Below are positions 56,084-62,637 of a stretch of 64,000 nucleotides of DNA, piece after piece. Position 1 is the stretch's first letter; each line of letters opens with the position of its first letter. This stretch comes from Vannielia litorea (GTDB lineage Bacteria; Pseudomonadota; Alphaproteobacteria; Rhodobacterales; Rhodobacteraceae): NCBI RefSeq assembly GCF_019801175.1, contig NZ_JAHVJR010000001.1, positions 930,001-994,000 on the forward strand, written 5' to 3'. The notes under the pieces are model-generated. The model had not been told where the DNA came from and ran no database searches. It saw only the letters and a list, made by a program, of their open reading frames with translations. A program made the position numbers and the translations under genes.

Positions 56084-57768
56084 CCGGCGCGGGCGATCCT
56101 TCGCCCGGGTTTTCAGCGCGCCCCGGCCGACCCCAGCTGCTCATCACCGCCGATGAGGCCTATCCGGTGTTCGAGCGTCTGGTGCTTAGCGCGGAGCAGC
56201 GGGTGAACATGGGATTCCGTGTGTTTGACCTGCGCACCCGGCTCCGAAGCTCGGAGGGCCGCGCGGTGGGCGGCACATGGTCGGACCTGCTGGCCGATGC
56301 CCTGCGCCGCGGGGTGGACCTGCGGCTGATCCTTGCGGATTTCGACCCGATCGGCGCGCCCGATCTGCACCGGGGCACGTGGCGGACCATGCGCCAGTTC
56401 GCCGGGTTGCGGGAGCTGGCAGGCGAAGCGGGCACCGGCAAGTTGGAGGTGATGGCCTCGCGCCACCCGGCGCGGATCGGCGCGGTGCCGAGCGCGATCT
56501 TCTGGCCGGTGGCGGCATGGAAACTGCGCAAGGCGGCGCAGATGCTAAACGACCTTGATCCGGGCGAGCGCAGGCGTTTCTTATCCGAGGCACCGCGGCT
56601 ATGCCCGAACCTCAAGGTGGAGGATGGCGGTGAAGGCAAGGTGCGGCCTGATTTTGCTCATCGGTTCCGCCTGACTCCTGTGACCCACCATCAGAAGCTC
56701 GCGGTGATCGACCGCAAGCGGCTCTACATCGGTGGGCTCGATCTGGACGAGCGGCGCTGGGACACGCCGGATCATAACCAGCCTGCCCGGCAGACGTGGC
56801 ATGACACCCAGATGCTGTTTGACGAGCCGGAGCTGGCCGAGGCCGCCGAGCGCCACCTGAACCGCGTGCCGGATCAGACGGCGGGGGAGGGGCCGGAGCC
56901 GGAGGGCCGTGGCAACGAGGCGGCGCATGGCCCGCTGCGGCTGCTCACCACGCTCTCTGCTCCCTCCCGGCTTGCGCCTTTCCGGTTTTCGCCCAAGAGC
57001 CTTTCGACCGGGCTGTCGCGGGCGCATCTGGAGGCGGCCTTTGCGGCGAAGAAGTTCATCATCCTCGAAACGCAGTATCTGCGGAGCCGCCCGCTGGCCA
57101 AGGCGCTGGCGCGGCGGGCGCGGGAGGAGGCGGGACTGCACCTACTGGCGATCCTGCCCTCGGCCCCCGAGGAGGTCGCCTTTGCCAGCGGTGGCGGTGA
57201 TGCGCGTTACGGCGAGTTTTTGCAGGCGCGCTGCCTGAGAATGCTGCGCAAGGCTTTCGGGCCGAGGTTTTACGCGCTGGCCCCGGCGCAGCACCGCCGT
57301 CCGGGCGACCCGCAGGACGAGGCCGGAGAGGCGGCAATCGGCGCGCCCGACGGGACCGAGCCGGAGCAGGCGCGGCGCCACGGGCGGGCCGCGCTCTTTG
57401 GGGCGCCGGTGGTTTATGTGCATTCCAAGCTGTCGATCTTCGATGATCAGCGGGCCATCGTCTCATCCGCCAACCTCAATGGTCGCAGCATGAAGTGGGA
57501 TACCGAGGCGGGGGTGGAGATGACCGACCCGGCGACCGTGGCGATGATCCGCGAGCGGGTCGTGGACCACTGGTTCCCGAAGGTGGAGGAGGCCGAGCGA
57601 AGCGCCTTGCGCGATCTGGAGCGCGGCTTTGAAGCGTGGTTCAGGATTGCGCGGGAGGATGCGGGCAGGTCGCCCGAGAACCGCAGAGGCTTTCTGCTGC
57701 CCTACGATATGCGCCCGGCCCGCAGGTTTGGTGTGCCGGTGCCGGGTGTGCCGGAAGAGATGGTCTGA
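56080..57768 (+). CDS. Phospholipase D-superfamily protein (cardiolipin synthase-like)
   Basis: This 562-residue protein has two HKD motifs, HHQKLAVIDRKRLYIGGLD (about 203-221) and HSKLSIFDDQRAIVSSANLN. These form the two-His active site of PLD enzymes. No transmembrane helix is evident, unlike classic cardiolipin synthases, so it may be a peripheral phosphatidyltransferase or phospholipase. The ATG overlaps the kinase stop, placing it in the stress operon; membrane lipid remodelling is plausible. Confidence 0.85.
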   Translation: MTGAGDPSPGFSARPGRPQLLITADEAYPVFERLVLSAEQRVNMGFRVFDLRTRLRSSEGRAVGGTWSDLLADALRRGVDLRLILADFDPIGAPDLHRGTWRTMRQFAGLRELAGEAGTGKLEVMASRHPARIGAVPSAIFWPVAAWKLRKAAQMLNDLDPGERRRFLSEAPRLCPNLKVEDGGEGKVRPDFAHRFRLTPVTHHQKLAVIDRKRLYIGGLDLDERRWDTPDHNQPARQTWHDTQMLFDEPELAEAAERHLNRVPDQTAGEGPEPEGRGNEAAHGPLRLLTTLSAPSRLAPFRFSPKSLSTGLSRAHLEAAFAAKKFIILETQYLRSRPLAKALARRAREEAGLHLLAILPSAPEEVAFASGGGDARYGEFLQARCLRMLRKAFGPRFYALAPAQHRRPGDPQDEAGEAAIGAPDGTEPEQARRHGRAALFGAPVVYVHSKLSIFDDQRAIVSSANLNGRSMKWDTEAGVEMTDPATVAMIRERVVDHWFPKVEEAERSALRDLERGFEAWFRIAREDAGRSPENRRGFLLPYDMRPARRFGVPVPGVPEEMV

Positions 57769-57792
57769 GCCACTCTCTCCCGGTCTGGCCGT

Positions 57793-58920
57793 TTACTCGC
57801 CCGCTTGAGCGGCGGCGGCAGCAGCGGCCTCTTCTTCCATCTCCTGCCTTCGCTCGACGGCCTGCATCAGGTCTTGGTCGGGCGTCATCAGATCGGCCAC
57901 GAGCAGCACCCAGAGCAGGACCGGGATGGCCACGAAGCCCCCGAGTGGCCCCCAGATCCACAGGAAGAACACCAGCGACAGGAAGATCAGCAGCGGGTTC
58001 ACTTTGAGCGTTTTACCGACGAGCGAAGGCGTCACGAACTGGCCTTCGGTCACGTTCATGCAGAGGTAAATACCCACCGGCATCACCGCCATGAAGCCAT
58101 CGAATGTGACGATGCCACCGAGCAGCAGGAAGGTCGCAAAGATCGCCGGGCCGAGGTAGGGGATGAAGTTGACGGCAAAGGCCGCGAGGCCCCAGAGGAT
58201 GGGGGAGCCCATGCCGATCACCATCATCGCCGCAGCCACGGCCACGCCGAGGCAGGCGTTGATCAGGGTGATGGTGATGAAATAGCGCGAGACCATGTGC
58301 TCGGCGGCCACCAGCGAGGATTTGTAGCGCTCCTGCGCTTGCGTATTGCGGCCACCAAGGGTTTTGGAGGCCCAGTCGTAGATGCTTTCGCGGGTGAACA
58401 GGAAAAAGAACAGCACGCCGGTGAAGATCATCAACTGCGCCGCGATCGTGGGCGCGAGGGCGATGGCGTCTATGGCGGAGGGCAGGGGCACGGACGACTC
58501 TTCGCCGCCGCCGCCGCCGCCGCCGCCATTCGCACCGCCCGCCGCATCCGGGCTGATCGCCTCTTTCACGTCTTCGGTCATCTGGTTGAGGCCGCGCAAG
58601 GCATCCTGAAACTGGCGCAGTGTATCCTGCAGCTCCTGCCAGACAGCGGGTAGCCGGTCGAGCGCGCGCCAGAGCACCGGCTCGAAGACCAGTGCAAGGG
58701 TCGTCAGCGCGACGAGTGCGAAAGCCAGAACGCTCCCGGCGGCTGCCGAGCGGGGCAGACCGAGGTGCAGCAGCAAGGCAATGGCGGGGGAGAGGATCAC
58801 ACCGGTGATCAGCGCAAGCACCGTTGGGGCAAGAAAGGAGGCGCCGGCTTTGAGCGCAGCGACTGTCAGGATGGCCGCAATAAGGGCCAGAGGCAGGGTG
58901 ACGGAGCGGCTGCTCATCAT
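57793..58920 (-). CDS. AI-2E family transporter-like permease
   Basis: This 375-residue polytopic membrane protein has about eight helices (LALIAAILTVAALKAGASFLA; GLAAFAVNFIPYLGPAIFAT; SLVFFLWIWGPLGGFVAIPV). The family motif is VNFIPYLGP. A glycine-rich insert (GGANGGGGGGGGEES) sits in a loop at about residue 132. The family includes quorum-signal and Na+/H+ exporters, and the substrate here is unknown. It converges on the PLD gene. Confidence 0.87.
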   Translation of the reverse strand: MMSSRSVTLPLALIAAILTVAALKAGASFLAPTVLALITGVILSPAIALLLHLGLPRSAAAGSVLAFALVALTTLALVFEPVLWRALDRLPAVWQELQDTLRQFQDALRGLNQMTEDVKEAISPDAAGGANGGGGGGGGEESSVPLPSAIDAIALAPTIAAQLMIFTGVLFFFLFTRESIYDWASKTLGGRNTQAQERYKSSLVAAEHMVSRYFITITLINACLGVAVAAAMMVIGMGSPILWGLAAFAVNFIPYLGPAIFATFLLLGGIVTFDGFMAVMPVGIYLCMNVTEGQFVTPSLVGKTLKVNPLLIFLSLVFFLWIWGPLGGFVAIPVLLWVLLVADLMTPDQDLMQAVERRQEMEEEAAAAAAAQAGE

Positions 58921-59036
58921 CGGGATATGCTCCTCGGTGGCAAGGGTCGAGGCAAGGAATGGCGGCCGGGCTGGAAGTGGACGCCAAAGGGTTCTGGCTC
59001 AACGCCGGAACGGCCCCAAGGGTTGCGGCGCCGGAC

Positions 59037-59071
59037 AAATAAAAAAGCGCCCCCTGTGGAGGGGGCGCTTT
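59037..59071 (-). terminator. Terminator of the PRC-barrel gene
   Basis: AAAGCGCCCCCT-GTGG-AGGGGGCGCTTT is a 12-bp perfect stem with a tetraloop. On the - strand it runs into a T-run (the A6 at 59041-59046 on +). It follows the PRC-barrel gene stop by 17 bases. Confidence 0.9.
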
Positions 59072-59087
59072 CGTTGATCAATTCAGA

Positions 59088-60440
59088 TCAACCACCTTCG
59101 TATTCGGGGAAGCTCTTCAGCTGCTCCTCGGTGGTGTTCACATAGGCGCGCAGGTCGTCACCTTCGGCTTCTTTCTGGAGCGAGATGCCCTTGAAGCTGA
59201 TGGCAACCGGCTTTTCGCCAATGCCGAGGAAACCGCCCACGTCGATCACCGCATCGGTGACCATGCCGTCGGAGGAGATCAGCACTTCAGAGATCTCACC
59301 CACGCGGTTGTCGTTGGGGTCGTAGACAGCCAGACCGCTCAGATCGTCGGACGACAGTTCGGTCACCATCACTTCGGCGTAGCCGTCGCGGGTGAAGCCT
59401 TCCATCGTGCCTTCTTCAGCCGGAGCTTCGGCCATGTCGGTCTCGGTGGCGTCGGTCTCGAGGGATTCCTCGGTGGCGTCGCCAGCAGTCAGGGCTTCAT
59501 CAGTGGCTTCTTCGGTCGCCTCGGCGCCCTCGGCCATTTCCTCGCCAGCTTCGTCGGCAGCGGCTTCAACCTCGGCACCGGCTTCCGCCATCTCTTCCGA
59601 GGCTTCTTCACCGGCAGCTTCGACTTCGGCGCCAGCTTCAGCCATCTCCTGCTCGGCTTCTTCGCCGGCAGCTTCGACCTCAGCACCAGCTTCGGCCATC
59701 TCTTCCGAGGCTTCCTCGCCAGTCTCTTCGATGGCGGCTTCGCCTTCGGCGACCTCTTCGGTCATCTCGGCTTCGGCTTCGTCGGCGGCGTTGTCACCGG
59801 CTTCGGCCATGTCCGTCATCTCTTCGGAGGCGTTCGGATCAGCGGCCATCGGGTCGGCGGTCACGTCATCCGTTTCTGCCATGTCGACCTCTTCGCCGGG
59901 AGTCTCTTCCAGCGGGGTGGCGACTGAGCCGTCTTCGGCTTCAGCCTGCTCCATGGCGGCAGGTTCGGTGAACTCGAATGCCGGGGCCTGGTCGAGCGCC
60001 TCACGGCTGGAGGCGATGGTCACGAAGTACTCGCCGGGCGAGTTGCTGTCGGCCACCAGCTTCAGGGAGTCCATCGTCAGGGCAACCGGCTTTTCACCGA
60101 TGCCGAGGAAACCGCCCACGTCGACGATCACGCCTTCGACTTCGCCGGTGCGGGCGAGGATCACGTCGCTCACCTCACCGATGTCTTCCCAGCCGGCGTC
60201 AGCTTCTTCGACGCCTTCGCCGTATTCCATCTCTTCGGACATGGCGTAGACGCGCTTGCCGATGAAGTTGCTGGCCATAACGTCCTGCTCGTCGGCGGAC
60301 TGGATGAAGCCGCCTTCGGCCATCATCTCGGTCTGCGCTGCGGGATCATCGGTCGCGGTTTCGGGGGCCGTGGTGTCCTGTGCAAAGACAGGCATCGCCA
60401 GCGACGCCGTCAGTGCGGTCGTTGCAAGAATGCGTTTCAT
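59088..60440 (-). CDS. Secreted protein with two PRC-barrel domains and an acidic repeat
   Basis: The 450-residue precursor has a signal peptide (MKRILATTALTASLAMPVFA). One PRC barrel lies at about 50-150 and a second at about 355-440, each with the identical segment VGGFLGIGEKPVA (108-120 and 401-413). Between them is a very acidic Ala/Glu/Met-rich region with 18-residue tandem repeats (244-297, plus a degenerate fourth unit). It is periplasmic, probably envelope-protective. An EcfG-like promoter precedes it. Confidence 0.88.
   Translation of the reverse strand: MKRILATTALTASLAMPVFAQDTTAPETATDDPAAQTEMMAEGGFIQSADEQDVMASNFIGKRVYAMSEEMEYGEGVEEADAGWEDIGEVSDVILARTGEVEGVIVDVGGFLGIGEKPVALTMDSLKLVADSNSPGEYFVTIASSREALDQAPAFEFTEPAAMEQAEAEDGSVATPLEETPGEEVDMAETDDVTADPMAADPNASEEMTDMAEAGDNAADEAEAEMTEEVAEGEAAIEETGEEASEEMAEAGAEVEAAGEEAEQEMAEAGAEVEAAGEEASEEMAEAGAEVEAAADEAGEEMAEGAEATEEATDEALTAGDATEESLETDATETDMAEAPAEEGTMEGFTRDGYAEVMVTELSSDDLSGLAVYDPNDNRVGEISEVLISSDGMVTDAVIDVGGFLGIGEKPVAISFKGISLQKEAEGDDLRAYVNTTEEQLKSFPEYEGG
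59550..59711 (-). repeat. Three tandem 54-bp coding repeats in the PRC-barrel gene
   Basis: Units encode ASEEMAEAGAEVEAAGEE, AEQEMAEAGAEVEAAGEE and ASEEMAEAGAEVEAAADE. A fourth degenerate unit extends to about 59496. The in-frame 18-residue period suits a coiled coil or extended helix and is prone to copy-number change. Confidence 0.88.
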
Positions 60441-60499
60441 TGGGTCTCTCCGGATTTCTGGTTTCAGAAACTGCGGCTCGTGGCCGCTTGTGAGAAGTG

Positions 60500-60524
60500 A
60501 ACCGAGGAATTAGGGGTTTGTTCC
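60500..60524 (-). promoter_or_regulatory. Sigma-EcfG-like promoter of the PRC-barrel gene
   Basis: On the - strand: GGAAC (60524-60520), 16 bases, GGTT (60503-60500), 60 bases before the start codon. The -35 is perfect and the -10 matches three of four positions. Confidence 0.65.
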
Positions 60525-60548
60525 TGCGATTTATTTTTCAATTTAATG

Positions 60549-60573
60549 GGAACAAAAATAATGCAGCCGCGTT
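60549..60573 (+). promoter_or_regulatory. Consensus sigma-EcfG promoter facing a gene-free stretch
   Basis: GGAAC (60549-60553), exactly 16 bases, CGTT (60570-60573). No CDS of normal size begins downstream on + before the terminator at 60650-60678. Confidence 0.75.
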
Positions 60574-60579
60574 ATTGCG

Positions 60580-60678
60580 CGCCTGCGGAATTAGATAATG
60601 TGCCGTCGAGGGGTGTTTTGATGTGCGAAATACCGCCGATCCGCTAAAGAAAAAGGGCGCCGCGAGGGCGCCCTTTTT
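60580..60678 (+). ncRNA. Candidate stress-induced small RNA
   Basis: This would be a transcript of about 100 bases from the EcfG promoter at 60549-60573 to the terminator at 60650-60678. It contains two overlapping mini-ORFs (60598-60621, MCRRGVF; 60621-60647, MCEIPPIR) joined by TGATG. It may be a regulatory RNA, a leader-peptide transcript or both. Inferred from promoter and terminator only. Confidence 0.45.
60650..60678. terminator. Bidirectional rho-independent terminator
   Basis: AAAAAGGGCGCC-GCGAG-GGCGCCCTTTTT is a 12-bp perfect stem with a 5-base loop, with T-runs on both strands. It serves the DUF1328 gene on - and the candidate small RNA on +. Confidence 0.9.
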
Positions 60679-60699
60679 GTTGCGTCATGTCAAACCGTG

Positions 60700-60870
60700 T
60701 TACGGCGTGCGGCCGCGCATGGCCCGGGCGACCATGGCCACCACGAAGAGCACGAGGAACACGAAGAAGAGCACCTGCGCGATGCCTGCACTGGCGCTGG
60801 CGATGCCGCCAAAGCCGAACAGAGCAGCGATAAGTGCGATAACGAGGAACGTAAGAGCCCAACCGAGCAT
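60700..60870 (-). CDS. DUF1328 small membrane protein
   Basis: The 56-residue product (MLGWALTFLVIALIAALFGF, then two helices and RAMRGRTP) matches the DUF1328/YtjA family of two-helix inner-membrane proteins, often stress-induced. I chose the ATG at 60870, behind GGAAA; an extension to 60915 adds a basic leader not seen in the family. A weak EcfG-like element (GGAAC, 17 bases, AGTT) lies upstream at 60958-60933 on the - strand. Confidence 0.9.
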   Translation of the reverse strand: MLGWALTFLVIALIAALFGFGGIASASAGIAQVLFFVFLVLFVVAMVARAMRGRTP

Positions 60871-60982
60871 TTTGATTTCCTTTCTGGTCTTTCTATTGGT
60901 TCGGGAGCGTTGCATCCCGATCTTGCCTGCCCAACTTCGAATGTCTGACGCCGGTTCCCATAATTCTTTTCAATTCGAGTTT

Positions 60983-61007
60983 GGAACCTTTGAGCCGCCG
61001 CCTTGTT
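60983..61007 (+). promoter_or_regulatory. Sigma-EcfG-like promoter of the DUF883-like gene
   Basis: GGAAC (60983-60987), 16 bases, TGTT (61004-61007), 42 bases before the start codon at 61050. One mismatch to consensus in the -10. Confidence 0.65.
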
Positions 61008-61049
61008 GAATTGTCGAATGACACATCTGAATTGAAAAGGAGACGTCAG

Positions 61050-61382
61050 ATGGCACAGGCCAAGACGACTGCAAACACCAGCAATACCACCCCCTCCGAT
61101 GAGGTCTCGGCCCAGATCGCGGCGCTGAAGTCCGATATCGCCAGCCTCACCAACGCCGTCGCCGAGCTGGGCCGTGCCAAGTCGGCCGAGTTCCAGAGCT
61201 ATGCCAAAGGCAAAGCGGCGGATGCCAAGGCCAAGGCGCAGGAAGGCGCTGACTACATGAAGCACAACGCCGAGTTCGCCTACGGCAAGGCCAATGACTT
61301 TGTGGTCGAGCGCCCGGCGACCGCCATCGGTATCGCGGCGGCAGTCGGCTTTCTCGTTGGTCACATCTCGGCCCGCAAATAA
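61050..61382 (+). CDS. DUF883-like membrane-anchored protein
   Basis: The 110-residue protein resembles DUF883/ElaB-YqjD proteins. It has an amphipathic helical N-terminal two-thirds (SAQIAALKSDIASLTNAVAEL; KGKAADAKAKAQEGADYM), then VVERPATAIGIAAAVGFLVG, a C-terminal membrane helix. Relatives attach ribosomes to the membrane in stationary phase. AAAAGGAGA precedes the ATG. It is followed at once by the holin-like gene. Confidence 0.82.
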   Translation: MAQAKTTANTSNTTPSDEVSAQIAALKSDIASLTNAVAELGRAKSAEFQSYAKGKAADAKAKAQEGADYMKHNAEFAYGKANDFVVERPATAIGIAAAVGFLVGHISARK

Positions 61383-61383
61383 C

Positions 61384-61707
61384 ATGTTGGCCCGTTTGCA
61401 AATGAGCCTGGCGCATGCGTTGCGCCGGGCAGCTTTCTCGACGGGGGCCGGTCTTTGCTTTCTGGTCGGTGCCGCGTTCCTTACGGTGGCTGGCTGGATC
61501 TATCTGGTCGAAACCACATCGACCCAGACCGCAGCATTGATCGTTGGGGCCGTCTGGTTCGCCGGCGGGTTTATCCTGCTTGGCCTCTCCCGCCCCCGCA
61601 AGACGCCGCCGCCCGCTGCGGCCCCGCCCCAGACCAACGCTCTGGGCTTAGCCGAGGCCTTCATCGTGGGCCTTCAGGCCGGACGCGGCACCAGCCACAG
61701 GAAGTAA
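61384..61707 (+). CDS. Holin-like small membrane protein
   Basis: The 107-residue product has two central helices (STGAGLCFLVGAAFLTVAGW; TAALIVGAVWFAGGFILLGL), a basic N-terminus and a Pro/Ala-rich tail. It resembles the phage-holin/DUF1469-type proteins that accompany DUF883 genes in bacterial stress loci; no phage context is present. Its ATG follows the previous stop by one base, so it is cotranscribed. Confidence 0.7.
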   Translation: MLARLQMSLAHALRRAAFSTGAGLCFLVGAAFLTVAGWIYLVETTSTQTAALIVGAVWFAGGFILLGLSRPRKTPPPAAAPPQTNALGLAEAFIVGLQAGRGTSHRK

Positions 61708-61710
61708 CAC

Positions 61711-62439
61711 ATGGCCACCTCATGCCAGAACTGTCCGCTTCGGAAGAAGCCGATCTTCAAGGAGCTGTCCTCCCACGAACTCCGCTTCATGAGCGAGTTC
61801 AAATCGGGCGAGCTGACGGTCGAGCCGGGCACGCCGATCTTGATGGAAGGGTCCAACAGCCCGCAGCTCTACACAGCCCTGCGCGGCATGGGGCTGCGCT
61901 ACAAGCTGCTCGAAAGCGGAGAGCGTCAGGTGGTCAACTTCGTCTTCCCCGGTGACTTCCTCGGCCTTCAGGCCGCGGTCATGGGAGAGATGGGACACTC
62001 GGTAGAGGCCTCCACCGCGATGACCCTCTGCGTTTTCGACCGCAACGCGCTGTGGGAGTTCTTCCGCTCGCATCCCGAACGGGCGTTTGACGTGACATGG
62101 ATCGCCGCCGAAGAAGAACACTTCATGGGCGAGGCTCTGCTCAGCGTGGGTCAGCGAAATGCGGTTGAGGCCATCGCCTGGGCGCTGGTGAAGATGCACC
62201 AGCGCGGCGAGGCGCTCGGGCTGACGCGGAATGGCGAGATGCACCTGCCCTACCGGCAGCAGGATCTGGCGGATGCGCTTGGGCTTTCGCTGGTGCACAC
62301 CAACAAGAGCCTTGCCAAGCTGCGCGACCGTCAGCTGGCAACATGGCGCAACGGCCGGCTTGCGCTGCATGATATCGAACAGCTGAGGCAGGTTGCCAAG
62401 CTCGATGAAGAAGCGCCGCGCGTGCGCCCCTTGATGTAG
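61711..62439 (+). CDS. Crp/Fnr-family regulator
   Basis: This 242-residue protein has a cyclic-nucleotide-like N-domain (about 30-130; RQVVNFVFPGDFLGLQAAVMGE) and a C-terminal HTH (about 180-220; LPYRQQDLADALGLSLVHTNKSLAKL). Cysteines occur at C5, C8 (CQNCPLR) and C107 only, so a classical four-Cys FNR cluster is not complete. It starts three bases after the holin-like gene, so it may be stress-cotranscribed. Confidence 0.88.
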   Translation: MATSCQNCPLRKKPIFKELSSHELRFMSEFKSGELTVEPGTPILMEGSNSPQLYTALRGMGLRYKLLESGERQVVNFVFPGDFLGLQAAVMGEMGHSVEASTAMTLCVFDRNALWEFFRSHPERAFDVTWIAAEEEHFMGEALLSVGQRNAVEAIAWALVKMHQRGEALGLTRNGEMHLPYRQQDLADALGLSLVHTNKSLAKLRDRQLATWRNGRLALHDIEQLRQVAKLDEEAPRVRPLM

Positions 62440-62442
62440 CGT

Positions 62443-62634
62443 TCAGCGCCCGGCCTTGGCCGCCGCCGCAAGAGCCTCGCGCAGCACCTCTCTATCCCCC
62501 ACATGATTGGCCAGAAGAAGCACCAGCCGGGCGTTGAACCCCGCGCTGGCCTCTTCGCTAAGGCCGTCATGGGCGGCGATGAGTTCGGCGTAGAAGCCAT
62601 CGGGGTCGGGGATGTTGGGGGCGGTGTTGAGCAT
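62443..62634 (-). CDS. DUF2783 protein
   Basis: The 63-residue product (NIPDPDGFYAELIAAHDGLS; ARLVLLLANHVGDREVL) matches DUF2783, small proteins typically encoded next to FAD-dependent aromatic monooxygenases. Three bases separate it from the monooxygenase stop, so they are cotranscribed. It may be an accessory subunit; function unproven. It converges on the Crp gene with three bases between. Confidence 0.85.
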   Translation of the reverse strand: MLNTAPNIPDPDGFYAELIAAHDGLSEEASAGFNARLVLLLANHVGDREVLREALAAAAKAGR

Positions 62635-62637
62635 GGG

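Noticed and set aside
58921..59036. GGAAC at about 59014 as an EcfG promoter
   Set aside because: At 15-17-base spacing no CGTT-like -10 follows, and it points into the 3' end of the PRC gene.
59550..59711. CRISPR-like periodic repeats
   Set aside because: The 54-bp period is in frame, contiguous without spacers, and encodes an 18-residue protein repeat.
61384..61707. Prophage signal from the holin-like gene
   Set aside because: No other phage genes are nearby. Such proteins commonly accompany DUF883 genes in bacterial stress loci.
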